A DNA stretch of 64,000 nucleotides from Myroides indicus (GTDB taxonomy: Bacteria > Bacteroidota > Bacteroidia > Flavobacteriales > Flavobacteriaceae), in assembly GCF_004364575.1 (NCBI RefSeq), contig NZ_SOAG01000017.1, forward strand, positions 1 to 64,000, in the 5' to 3' direction. Position 1 is the first letter of the stretch. Each line of letters starts with the position of its first letter. Position numbers and translations under genes: made by a program. Shown here one piece after another: positions 56,340-64,000 of the stretch. The notes below the pieces were generated by a model that did not search any database, was not told the DNA's origin, and saw only the letters and a program-made list of their open reading frames with translations.

Positions 56340-57341
56340 ATGATATTGATTACCGGTGGAACAGGCATGGTGGGAGCGCATTTATTGCTGCATCTCACTA
56401 AATCAGAAAGACCTGTAAGAGCAATTTATCGCAACAAAAAAAGAATCCAAAGGACAAAGCATTTGTTTGACCTTTGCGGATACGCCGACATTTTTTATAA
56501 GATTGAATGGATCAAAGCTGACATTACCGACATTCCTGCTTTAGAAAATGCTTTTGAAGGTATTGACTGTGTTTATCACTGTGCTGCGGTTATTTCTTTT
56601 GATGCTAAAGATACTTCTGCTCTTCGCAAAGTAAATATTGAGGGAACAGCTAATATGATCAATCTCTCCATTGATTTTGGCATCAAAAAATTTTGCTATG
56701 TAAGCTCTGTTGCTGCTTTGGGTGAAACGCTGTCTCACGATAGAATAATTAGCGAAAAATCGGATTGGGACCCCGAGCTTTTCCACAGTGATTATGCTAT
56801 TTCTAAATACGGGGGCGAAATGGAGGTATGGCGGGGAACACAAGAAGGTTTAAAGGTAGTTGTGGTTAATCCGGGGGTTATTTTCGGAAAAGGTTTTGGC
56901 TTTGAAGGTAGTGGAGAATTCTTTGCAAAAGCTCTAAAAAACTTTCCTTTTTATACCAATGGAACAACAGGTGTGGTTTCTGCTTCCGATGTTGTAAAAG
57001 CCATGGTTTTATTAATGGATAGCAATATTGAAAACGAACGGTTTACCTTAGTTTCAGAAAACCTGCCTTATCTCCGGATAATGAACTTTTGCGCTCAACT
57101 ACTAAACAAGCGGCAACCGCATATTTATGCTTCTCCTTTCAGCTGTTCTTTAGCCTGGCGTCTAGACTGTGCTATTTCCGCTTGCACCGGAAAAAAAAGA
57201 AGCTTTACGCGCGCTATGGCAAAAGCTTCTCATTCTAATTATATTTACAGCAACGCCAAGATTAAAGAAACTATTGGCTTTGAATTTGAGTCTCATCAGG
57301 TTTTTCTTCCAAAAGTTCTTTCTTCTCTTTTGCTTCTTTGA
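56340..57341 (+). CDS. NAD-dependent epimerase/dehydratase family protein
   Basis: 333-residue extended short-chain dehydrogenase. Rossmann motif ITGGTGMVGAHLL (residues 4-16), DITDIPALENAF, VYHCAAVISFD and the catalytic YxxxK in DYAISKYGGE (about 151-155). The substrate is not deducible; relatives act on nucleotide sugars or dihydroflavonol-like compounds. Its last 71 nt overlap the convergent DUF4296 gene. Confidence 0.88.
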   Translation: MILITGGTGMVGAHLLLHLTKSERPVRAIYRNKKRIQRTKHLFDLCGYADIFYKIEWIKADITDIPALENAFEGIDCVYHCAAVISFDAKDTSALRKVNIEGTANMINLSIDFGIKKFCYVSSVAALGETLSHDRIISEKSDWDPELFHSDYAISKYGGEMEVWRGTQEGLKVVVVNPGVIFGKGFGFEGSGEFFAKALKNFPFYTNGTTGVVSASDVVKAMVLLMDSNIENERFTLVSENLPYLRIMNFCAQLLNKRQPHIYASPFSCSLAWRLDCAISACTGKKRSFTRAMAKASHSNYIYSNAKIKETIGFEFESHQVFLPKVLSSLLLL

Positions 57342-57849
57342 GTTTTAACACCCTTTGTCTCAATAATTGATTTCTCTGTCCGTCTTTCAGGTCAGGCTTC
57401 TTTTTCTTTGTTTCTTTTTCCATAACTTTTTCCGATTCTTTTATAGGTACAGCTTCTAAAACCGAATCAGTAATTTCCACTTTCTCCAGTTTAAGATCTT
57501 TTTCTTCGTCCTTACCAACTAAAGAATCGATTTCTGTTTTTACTGTTTCAAGCCGCTGGATAATTCTCTTTTGCATATCGTAATACACACCCTTTTTCAA
57601 CTCGACGTAATATCGGTTGTTTTCCGCAAAAGTTAAGCTGTCTACACCGTATTTGCTCAATATGCCGTTCATATCAAACTGCTTTACTGAATCCCGTCCA
57701 AAACTGTTTGTGCTCTGAATTCCATACAAAACAGATACATCATACAGAATATTTTCCATTTTGTCTTGTTCAATAAAGGGATTAGGTTTGTTTTTGTCTG
57801 ATTGACAAGCGGCTAAAATCAAAAGCAAAAAAACGACTATTTTTTTCAT
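57271..57849 (-). CDS. DUF4296-type lipoprotein
   Basis: 192 residues with a lipobox ILAAC (Cys15), a conserved-looking helical part (MENILYDVSVLYGIQSTN, GILSKYGVDSLTFAENNRYY, KKGVYYDMQKRIIQRLE) typical of the Bacteroidota DUF4296 family, and a long Lys/Glu-rich coiled tail. Function unknown. It lies 10 nt after the dihydroorotase gene and is probably co-transcribed with it and the glycosyltransferase. Confidence 0.8.
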   Translation of the reverse strand: MKKIVVFLLLILAACQSDKNKPNPFIEQDKMENILYDVSVLYGIQSTNSFGRDSVKQFDMNGILSKYGVDSLTFAENNRYYVELKKGVYYDMQKRIIQRLETVKTEIDSLVGKDEEKDLKLEKVEITDSVLEAVPIKESEKVMEKETKKKKPDLKDGQRNQLLRQRVLKLKEAKEKKELLEEKPDETQIQSQ

Positions 57850-57859
57850 CTCCTATTAT

Positions 57860-59197
57860 TTATCGTTCAAATAAAAGTCTTTGCCCCAAGTTAACTGAAT
57901 TTACTTTTCCGTCTTGGTATACCAGATTTCCATTGACAAACGTATGAGTAACTTTGGCAGAAAACTCTTCTCCTTCAAAAGGAGACCAGCCACATTTGTA
58001 CAATATATTTTCTTTTTCCACTTTCCATGGTTCCTCAGGATTAACAATTACAATATCGGCGTAATAGCCTTCTTTTATAAATCCCCTTTTTTCAACCTGA
58101 AATAAAATTGCCGGATTATGAGCTGTTTTTTCAACAATCTGCTCAACGGTAATTTTACCTTTTTTGCAAGCTTCAAACAAGGCTGTTAAAGCGTGCTGCA
58201 CCAAAGGTCCTCCCGAAGGCGCCTGTGTATAAGGTCTGTTTTTTTCTTCCAGCGTATGTGGGGCATGATCTGTAGCAATTACGTCAATGCGTCCGTCGAG
58301 TAAGGCTTTCCAAAGTCCTTCACGGTCTTTTTCCGTTTTAACAGCCGGATTCCACTTAATCAGATTGCCCTTGGCTTCGTAATCTTTATCGGTAAACCAC
58401 AGGTGATGCACACATACTTCGGCTGTAATTTTTTTATCTTTTAAAGGAATATCATTGCGAAATAACGCGGTTTCTCTGGCGGTAGAAACGTGAAAAACAT
58501 GTAGTCTTGCACCTGTTTTTTCGGCGAGTTCTATGGCTTTGGAAGAAGACAGATAACACGCTTCTTCACTGCGAATCAACGGGTGATACTGAACGGGAAT
58601 ATTCTCTCCGTATTTTTCTTTATACACTGTGAGATTGTGACGGATTGTATCTTCATCTTCCGCATGAACCGCAATCAACAACTTAACATTGGAAAATATA
58701 TTTTCGAGTACTTCCGGATTGTCAACCAGCATATTTCCGGTTGAAGAACCTAAAAACAACTTTATTCCCGCTACGTTTCTCGGGTTGGTCTTCAACAACT
58801 CTTCTAAATTGTCATTTGTACCTCCCATCATAAATGAGTAATTGGCAACAGAACAGGTTGCAGCAATTTGATATTTTTGCTCCAGCAGCTCTTGCGTTAC
58901 AGCATTGGGCACGGTATTTGGCTGTTCAATAAAAGAGGTGATGCCTCCTGCAACAGCAGCTTTTGATTCGGAAGCTATATCCGCTTTATGTGTTAATCCG
59001 GGTTCTCTAAAATGTACCTGATCGTCAATCATTCCCGGAATAACATAATTTCCCTCAGCATCAATAACTTTAACACCTCCCAAAGGCATTATGTCTTTGT
59101 CTATCTTTGCAATAAAACCGTTCTGAATGAGTATATCTCCTGTAAAGGTATTTCCTTCATTTACTATTTTTCCGTTCTTTATTAAATAATCCGTCAT
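57860..59197 (-). CDS. Dihydroorotase (amidohydrolase), His-to-Gln variant
   Basis: 445-residue amidohydrolase of the class I dihydroorotase type, which closes carbamoyl-aspartate to dihydroorotate in pyrimidine synthesis. FREPGLTHK follows the first metal motif, which reads DDQVH (Gln60, His62) instead of the usual D-x-H-x-H. The carboxylated Lys (GIKLFLGSSTG, about 147), the two later His (AVHAEDE, HVFHVST) and the Asp (IATDHAPHT, about 309) are present. The Gln variant is, from memory, common in Bacteroidota. Activity is plausible but not certain. Confidence 0.88.
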   Translation of the reverse strand: MTDYLIKNGKIVNEGNTFTGDILIQNGFIAKIDKDIMPLGGVKVIDAEGNYVIPGMIDDQVHFREPGLTHKADIASESKAAVAGGITSFIEQPNTVPNAVTQELLEQKYQIAATCSVANYSFMMGGTNDNLEELLKTNPRNVAGIKLFLGSSTGNMLVDNPEVLENIFSNVKLLIAVHAEDEDTIRHNLTVYKEKYGENIPVQYHPLIRSEEACYLSSSKAIELAEKTGARLHVFHVSTARETALFRNDIPLKDKKITAEVCVHHLWFTDKDYEAKGNLIKWNPAVKTEKDREGLWKALLDGRIDVIATDHAPHTLEEKNRPYTQAPSGGPLVQHALTALFEACKKGKITVEQIVEKTAHNPAILFQVEKRGFIKEGYYADIVIVNPEEPWKVEKENILYKCGWSPFEGEEFSAKVTHTFVNGNLVYQDGKVNSVNLGQRLLFER

Positions 59198-59198
59198 G

Positions 59199-59921
59199 TT
59201 ATAGTGTGTTTAGTAGTTTTTTGATACGCAGATTAACTACTCCAAAGATAGCTTCTTTAATAATACCTTTTGACATTTTAGATTCTCCCCTGGTGCGATC
59301 TGTAAATATAATAGGCACTTCTGCAATCGGAAATTTTTCAACAAATGCGCGGTATTTCATCTCTATCTGGAAAGCATATCCTACAAAACGGATTCTGTCT
59401 AAATCTATTCCTTCTAATACATAACGGGGAAAACAGACAAAACCGGCTGTAGTATCTTTTATTTTCATCCCGGTTATAAATCGAACGTAAACAGATGCTC
59501 CATAAGAAAGCAGCACTCTGTTTAGCGGCCAGTTAACCACATTTACACCGGTTACATATCTGGAACCGATCGTCATTGCATTTTGTGTTTTGCTCACCTG
59601 TAGTAACCGAACCAGATCCTCGGGATTATGTGAAAAATCGGCGTCCATTTCAAAAATATATTCGTAGTCTCTTTCCAATGCCCATTTAAATCCATGCACA
59701 TAAGCCGTACCCAAACCTTCTTTTCCAGCTCTTTTTTCTAAAAAAAGTTTACCTGCATACTTTTGCTGCATTTTCTCAATTGCTTCCGCAGTGCCGTCAG
59801 GAGAATTGTCATCAACTATCAAAACGTGGAAAGTTTCGGGCAAAGCCAAAACAGCTTCTACGATTAAAGTTATATTTTCAATTTCATTATAGGTCGGGAT
59901 AATGACTAATCCTGAATTCAT
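59199..59921 (-). CDS. Polyprenol monophosphomannose synthase-like glycosyltransferase (GT2)
   Basis: 240 residues from ATG 59921 (MNSGLVIIPTYNEIENI); the longer frame crosses the -7 box. DPM1-like GT2 motifs are VLIVDDNSPDGTAE, EKRAGKEGLGTAYVHGF, EMDADFSHNPED (DxD) and SRYVTGVNVVNWP. There is no C-terminal membrane domain, so it resembles the single-domain Dpm1 enzymes that charge a polyprenyl phosphate with a hexose. It ends 1 nt before the dihydroorotase start. Confidence 0.88.
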   Translation of the reverse strand: MNSGLVIIPTYNEIENITLIVEAVLALPETFHVLIVDDNSPDGTAEAIEKMQQKYAGKLFLEKRAGKEGLGTAYVHGFKWALERDYEYIFEMDADFSHNPEDLVRLLQVSKTQNAMTIGSRYVTGVNVVNWPLNRVLLSYGASVYVRFITGMKIKDTTAGFVCFPRYVLEGIDLDRIRFVGYAFQIEMKYRAFVEKFPIAEVPIIFTDRTRGESKMSKGIIKEAIFGVVNLRIKKLLNTL

Positions 59922-59938
59922 TTTGTTGGGTTTGATTA

Positions 59939-59946
59939 CAAAAGTA
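59939..59946 (-). promoter_or_regulatory. -7 box (TACTTTTG) of the glycosyltransferase operon
   Basis: TAnnTTTG match 17 nt before ATG 59921; it fixes that ATG as the start and probably drives the glycosyltransferase-dihydroorotase-DUF4296 unit. Confidence 0.5.
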
Positions 59947-60043
59947 ACCTTTTTCAAGTGAAACTTTAAACATTTTAGAATTGAAATAACAAAGCTTAAG
60001 CCAGCCGTTTTGTACCCTATTTTGATTGGGCATATTTTAAAAA

Positions 60044-61609
60044 TTATTTAACAGCCTGAATCATGGGATCATCAGATAAAAGCCACCTGTAATATTCTTC
60101 TTCGCCAAATAACTGATTTATAAACTCGGCAACCAGATAATTCATTACCAAATCCTTGCGTTTATCTAATTTAAAATAAAGGTTATTTTGTGCCAGATAT
60201 TTTTTAAAATCGCTATAAATAACTTTGTTTTTTTGAGTAAAATTTATGAGTTTTTCCTTAGTCATGGCATCAAATTTATTTCGGTCTTTATCTATTTCCT
60301 GAAAGACAAAATAACTTACCAATCCTGATTTCATCAGCATAATTGTAACATCATCGCCGTGGTTTTTAGCTATCGGCACAAATATGTCCGGAACAATTCC
60401 CCCGCCACCGTACACCACTCTACCACTCCGTGTTTTAAACTGCAAGCTGTCTGCTATTTTTATACTGTCTGCCGCATACAGTTCTCCTCTTTCATACCGA
60501 CTGATAAAATCGTGGTTATAAACTTCTAATCCATTGGAATAGGGTTTTTGAATGGAGCGACCGGATGGAGTATAATATCGAGCCGTGGTTAGTCTTATGG
60601 CAGATCCATCTCCTAAAAGCAATTCTCGTTGTACCAGTCCTTTGCCAAAAGTACGCCTGCCCACAATAGTACCTCTGTCGTTATCCTGAACAGCTCCCGC
60701 TATAATTTCGCTGGCAGAAGCACTGTTTTCATTTACCAGCACATACAGTTTTCCTTCTTTATATACGCCGTTACTTCCTGCTTTTGATATGGTTTCTTTA
60801 CCTCTTTTGTTAATTGTTTTTACCACTGTCTGATCTTTAGGAACCAGCTCGTCAAGCATTTTAATAGCCTGATCCATATATCCGCCACCGTTATCGCGTA
60901 AATCTATAATCAATCCCTCAATCTCTTGCCGGATGAGCTTTTTCAATGCTTCGCGAAACTCCGTATACGTTTGACTGGAAAAACGGTTTATTTTAATATA
61001 GCCCAAGCCGTCATCCAGCTTCATGGATATGTCTACACTTTTTAAAGGAATCGCTTTTCTTATAACGGCAATTTCCAGCGCTGTATCTTCTTTTTTTCGA
61101 TAAACCTGTAAGTTTACAATCGTATTTTCTTCTCCTCTGAGTGCATTTACAATTGAGTCTGTCGAGATTCCCTTACCGTACAATTGCACACCATCTGCCG
61201 ACAAAATTCTGTCTCCGGGAATAATTCCTGCTTTTTCTGCCGGTCCGTTTTCTATATCTCTGATTACTGCAACACTATCTTGATAAAAGTAATAGTTTAC
61301 ACCAATACCCACAAAACTTCCTTGCATGGACTCTGAAACGGCCTGCATTTCATCTTTGGCAATATAAATAGAATGGGGGTCTAACTGTTCCAGAATTGTG
61401 CTTACTGTTTTATTGACGATAGAATCTGTATCCACCTCATCAACATATTCTTGTTCAATAAAATCAATAAGTCTGTTTAATTTTAATTTATTGTGATTTG
61501 TAAAAACAGTATTTTTAGTTCTGTACGAAGCGGACATCAAAAATCCACCCAACAAAATACCAAGGGATAAAGATATTGAAACGATAATCGGCCAAAAAAA
61601 TTTCTTCAT
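60044..61609 (-). CDS. Carboxy-terminal processing protease (S41, CtpA-like)
   Basis: 521 residues: N-terminal membrane anchor (about 5-25), a PDZ domain (about 95-175, SFVGIGVNYYF and GIIPGDRILSADGVQLYG) and an S41 protease core with LIIDLRDNGGGYMDQAI, the nucleophile in NENSASASE (about 296) and the general-base Lys in RRTFGKGLVQ (about 321). A periplasmic Ser-Lys protease that trims or degrades envelope proteins. Followed by a C-terminal helical extension. It lies 12 nt after the deaminase gene, so they are co-transcribed. Confidence 0.93.
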   Translation of the reverse strand: MKKFFWPIIVSISLSLGILLGGFLMSASYRTKNTVFTNHNKLKLNRLIDFIEQEYVDEVDTDSIVNKTVSTILEQLDPHSIYIAKDEMQAVSESMQGSFVGIGVNYYFYQDSVAVIRDIENGPAEKAGIIPGDRILSADGVQLYGKGISTDSIVNALRGEENTIVNLQVYRKKEDTALEIAVIRKAIPLKSVDISMKLDDGLGYIKINRFSSQTYTEFREALKKLIRQEIEGLIIDLRDNGGGYMDQAIKMLDELVPKDQTVVKTINKRGKETISKAGSNGVYKEGKLYVLVNENSASASEIIAGAVQDNDRGTIVGRRTFGKGLVQRELLLGDGSAIRLTTARYYTPSGRSIQKPYSNGLEVYNHDFISRYERGELYAADSIKIADSLQFKTRSGRVVYGGGGIVPDIFVPIAKNHGDDVTIMLMKSGLVSYFVFQEIDKDRNKFDAMTKEKLINFTQKNKVIYSDFKKYLAQNNLYFKLDKRKDLVMNYLVAEFINQLFGEEEYYRWLLSDDPMIQAVK

Positions 61610-61621
61610 AAAGAATAAAAA

Positions 61622-62050
61622 TTATGCTAAATCGGGAAGATGAACGACCTCAACTCCTGCTCTTTCTAAAAAACGGATTCCCTCCATGTCTTTATACTGA
61701 TCGAGATAAACGACTCTCTTGATTCCTGCCTGATGAATCAGCTTACTACAATCTTTGCAAGGCGACATCGTAATATATAAAGTAGCTTCCTGACAACTTT
61801 GCGTGGAACTCGCCACTTTGAGAATAGCATTTGCTTCGGCATGCAAAACATACCAATGCGTTAAATCATTTTCGTCTTCACAGCAATTTTCAAAACCCGT
61901 CGGCGTTCCATTATAGCCATCGGAGATAATCATGCGGTTTTTTACAATAATAGCACCTACTTTTTTCCGCTTGCAATATGAAAGCTGTCCCCATTCTTTC
62001 GCAATTCTCAAATATGCTTTATCGTACTTTGTGATTTTTGAAGGGTCCAT
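61622..62050 (-). CDS. dCMP deaminase (ComEB-like)
   Basis: 142 residues from ATG 62050 (MDPSKITKYDKAYLRIAKEW); the longer frame includes the promoter. Zinc motif HAEANAILK with catalytic Glu and the Cys pair PCKDC mark a deoxycytidylate deaminase, which supplies dUMP for thymidylate. YNGTPTGF and CCEDEN are also typical. Co-transcribed with ctpA. Confidence 0.92.
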   Translation of the reverse strand: MDPSKITKYDKAYLRIAKEWGQLSYCKRKKVGAIIVKNRMIISDGYNGTPTGFENCCEDENDLTHWYVLHAEANAILKVASSTQSCQEATLYITMSPCKDCSKLIHQAGIKRVVYLDQYKDMEGIRFLERAGVEVVHLPDLA

Positions 62051-62083
62051 AATGTTGTTTTTTGAATGACCTAATATAACAAA

Positions 62084-62091
62084 CAAAGATA
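62084..62091 (-). promoter_or_regulatory. -7 box (TATCTTTG) of the deaminase-ctpA operon
   Basis: TAnnTTTG match 33 nt before ATG 62050, lying within the longer open frame and so excluding its upstream start. Confidence 0.5.
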
Positions 62092-62346
62092 AGTATTTAG
62101 GTTTGTATTGACTTTTATTCCTTGAGAATTCTTCTTTCTTTGACAAACACGATAAAAACGAATTCTTACTATTGTTAAATATAGAGCATTTTATAAGGGT
62201 TGATAAATATCCTCTACTAATTTTTAATTAAAAAAACACTTTGCAATATTTTACTCAGGCTTTAGGTAAAAATAATAAATATAATATGTATATTACGCTT
62301 AGAATTACAACTTCAAATTTACTAACCTAAAAAAAACAGAATAAAC

Positions 62347-62775
62347 ATGTCGCACTCAGAACTATTTGACATCGGATTTATTGATCGCAATAAAGGACAC
62401 TTTGCATCTATTGTTCGCGTTGCCTTAGCAAACGGACAGATTAGTGAGGAAGAAAGAAAATTTTTAGACCATTTAGCAAATAGTCTGGATATCTCGGAAG
62501 AAGACTATGCCAAAATTTTAGAACACCCGGAAAAATATCCTATTAATCCTCCTTATTTAGAGATTAATCGCATAGAACGCCTGTATGACTTGGCTCGCAT
62601 GGTCTATGTAGATCATATATTGGGACCAAAACAAAAAGAAATTCTTAAGAAATTTACAGTTGCCCTCGGATTTACGGGAGATATTGATTATTTGGTTGAT
62701 AAGGCATTATCTCTATTAGTTTTAAATGCTGATAAGGAATCTTTTATGCATGAAATTCAAAACTCAAAAAGATAA
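62347..62775 (+). CDS. TerB-like helical protein
   Basis: 142-residue all-helical protein with the TerB pattern: VRVALANGQISEEERKFLDHLANSL with acidic positions that in TerB bind metal, then RLYDLARMVYVDHILGPKQKEIL. No signal peptide, so cytoplasmic. Tellurite resistance should not be assumed; no other ter genes are present. It has its own strong terminator. Confidence 0.75.
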   Translation: MSHSELFDIGFIDRNKGHFASIVRVALANGQISEEERKFLDHLANSLDISEEDYAKILEHPEKYPINPPYLEINRIERLYDLARMVYVDHILGPKQKEILKKFTVALGFTGDIDYLVDKALSLLVLNADKESFMHEIQNSKR

Positions 62776-62778
62776 TTA

Positions 62779-62815
62779 AAAAATCCCCAAGGTAATATAC
62801 CTTGGGGATTTTTAA
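62779..62815 (+). terminator. Terminator after the TerB-like gene
   Basis: AAAAATCCCCAAGGTA (62779-62794) and TACCTTGGGGATTTTT (62798-62813) form a perfect 16-bp stem with a 3-nt loop, ending in a T run. The symmetrical A/T tracts let it act on both strands. Confidence 0.88.
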
Positions 62816-63093
62816 TTAAAACAAACAATTTAAAACTTAATAACATCAGGTGTCCATACTCAACAACTAAACTGTTGATATGGTTCCACCAAATTCTTTC
62901 CTAATTTACTTGATGAAATTTCAATAAAAATAGAAATTATTTTGGAAAAATCAAAAAAATAATTACAATATTTCTTTTTTATAAAATATACATTTCTCTT
63001 GCTTCTACCTATTAGGCAATAATTTTGGGCTGTTTCAATAAGTTTTTGAACAATTTTCCACAATAAAATAAGACAAGTATTCTTGCTCGTGTT
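62816..63093. other. Intergenic region
   Basis: AT-rich, about 280 nt. The only open frame (67 codons, minus strand, TTG start) has no recognisable signal or homology by eye, so I leave the region unannotated. Confidence 0.35.
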
Positions 63094-63735
63094 TTAATCT
63101 TTACTTTTAATTTCTGCGTAATATTCTTCTTTCAGATCTTCTATTTTATCCTTCAACTCTTTTTTCAGCTTCTTAGGAAGTGTTTTTAATTTTTTGAGCT
63201 GGAAGGACAATACAAGGGCATAGATCCCTACAAAAATGAAAGAAAATGAGGTCATCATTACCAAGGATATACCTGTAAAAATGGGATTAGCAATTAATAA
63301 AAAAGAAAAGAGAATACCTAAAACACTTAAAATAGCAAGATTTCCCCATTTTAGTACACCATAGTTTTTTAGCTCAAACGCGACTCCCAATCCTTGGAAA
63401 GAGCGGAATAGCAGCCCAAATCCAACAAAAAAAGGCAAAGTAGTAGCAGCAATATCCGGTCTGGAAATCAACAAAACACCTATAAGAAAACTAAAGATGC
63501 CTCCCGCAAGATACCATCCCCAACCTTCTAATTCTTCTCTGTTCTGTATAGAAAACAAAATTTCCAAAATACCGGAAAAAAGAAATGATAAACTAAAAAG
63601 AACTACTAATGAAAAATAAGTTGCTTCCGGTACAGTAAGCAAATATCCACCAAGAACAATAAACAAAATGCCTACAAGAGCTGGTATATACCAGTGTTTT
63701 ACTGTATTTCTGATAGTTTTTAAAAATGTTGCCAT
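63094..63735 (-). CDS. HdeD/DUF308-family membrane protein
   Basis: 213 residues from ATG 63735 (MATFLKTIRNTVKHWYIPAL). Six hydrophobic helices follow in pairs (GILFIVLGGYLLTVPEAT, SGILEILFSIQNREEL, WGWYLAGGIFSFLIGVLL and so on), the repeating pattern of HdeD-like DUF308 proteins. A Lys/Glu-rich cytoplasmic tail (about 175-213) ends the protein. Function unknown; relatives are linked to acid stress. Confidence 0.82.
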   Translation of the reverse strand: MATFLKTIRNTVKHWYIPALVGILFIVLGGYLLTVPEATYFSLVVLFSLSFLFSGILEILFSIQNREELEGWGWYLAGGIFSFLIGVLLISRPDIAATTLPFFVGFGLLFRSFQGLGVAFELKNYGVLKWGNLAILSVLGILFSFLLIANPIFTGISLVMMTSFSFIFVGIYALVLSFQLKKLKTLPKKLKKELKDKIEDLKEEYYAEIKSKD

Positions 63736-63765
63736 AATATTAAATTTTAGAATAGTAATCAACAA

Positions 63766-63881
63766 TTATTATCAAACACAAGTAAAGATAACAGTTTTTT
63801 CTCTAAAAAAACACATTTTAAATATTATTATAAAATAATAAAATCATTTTGGGATATAATACTGTGTTTGGGTATCATTAA
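63766..63881. other. Intergenic region upstream of the DUF308 gene
   Basis: AT-rich; minus-strand TATCTTTA (about 63783-63790) is close to the -7 consensus but lacks the final G. Nothing else is visible. Confidence 0.3.
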
Positions 63882-63977
63882 TTTAAACCAATTCTTTTGC
63901 GACGTCCCGATATTGGTAAATACGACACAAATGGAGATAAATTTCAGGTTATGTTTTCTTTCACATTTGAAAAATAA
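63882..63977 (+). pseudogene. C-terminal remnant of a probable outer-membrane protein
   Basis: A 31-codon open stretch ending at TAA 63975 reads PILLRRPDIGKYDTNG then DKFQVMFSFTFEK. The last alternating aromatic residues look like the closing strand of an outer-membrane beta-barrel. A stop codon (63879) lies just upstream in frame and there is no start, so it appears to be the 3' tail of a lost or frameshifted gene. Evidence is limited to its protein-like composition. Confidence 0.35.
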
Positions 63978-64000
63978 GTCAGGAGTGATTCTGATTGTTA

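Noticed and set aside
62347..62775. Tellurite-resistance operon
   Set aside because: Only a single TerB-like protein is present, with no TerC, TerD or TerZ neighbours.
62860..63063. 67-codon minus-strand frame
   Set aside because: It starts at TTG, has no promoter, signal or recognisable motif, and lies in a very AT-rich spacer; most likely a chance frame.

Overview
The window is chromosomal DNA from a low-GC member of the Bacteroidota, most likely a flavobacterium. I base this on a Flavobacteriia-type division/cell-wall (dcw) cluster with a very long FtsZ, a SusC/SusD pair, a type IX secretion (T9SS) C-terminal domain, TPR-HTH and TPR histidine-kinase regulators, and the repeated TAnnTTTG promoter -7 box characteristic of this phylum. 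I cannot name the genus. No insertion sequence, prophage, rRNA or CRISPR array was seen.

Layout: 0.2-2.0 kb, a TPR/HTH regulator. 2.2-8.8 kb, a histidine operon hisG-D-C-B-A-F-IE, preceded by a leader that reads as a complete transcription attenuator (20-codon peptide with four His codons, antiterminator and terminator). The operon has no hisH. 8.9 kb, tRNA-Arg(UCG). 9-25.3 kb, yqeY and the dcw cluster on the minus strand (mraZ-rsmH-ftsL-ftsI-murE-mraY-murD-ftsW-murG-murC-ftsQ-ftsA-ftsZ), with TGGG repeats in front of mraZ that look like MraZ boxes. 25.5-27.3 kb, an alpha/beta hydrolase, engB and a tiny membrane protein. 27.4-33.3 kb, a signalling neighbourhood: two LuxR/NarL-type response regulators, a LytTR regulator with a degenerate receiver, a TPR histidine kinase, a small lipoprotein and a patatin phospholipase. 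33.4-38 kb, a SusD/SusC pair.

38.5-54.4 kb is the most unusual region, a polymorphic-toxin locus on the minus strand. A T9SS-tagged secreted protein is followed 12 nt later by a 3563-residue SpvB/TcB-like RHS protein, which ends in the RHS core motif DPTGM and then a variable C-terminal tip. A lipoprotein gene follows as candidate immunity. Downstream lie two further orphan modules. Each has a re-duplicated piece of the RHS core joined to an unrelated tip and its own candidate immunity gene (one lipoprotein, one two-TM protein). The junctions carry a REP-like palindrome and a recurring hairpin. The layout suggests a store of alternative toxin tips that could be swapped into the main gene by recombination through the shared core.

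54.9-64 kb is mostly housekeeping: tyrS, an NAD-dependent epimerase, a DUF4296 lipoprotein, a dihydroorotase with a His-to-Gln change in its first metal motif, a DPM1-type glycosyltransferase, a CtpA protease, a dCMP deaminase, a TerB-like protein and a DUF308 membrane protein. A short C-terminal coding remnant lies at the very end. Several start codons were moved downstream because the first in-frame start lies inside a promoter or ahead of the conserved N-terminus. All function calls come from motif reading by eye; no database search was run.
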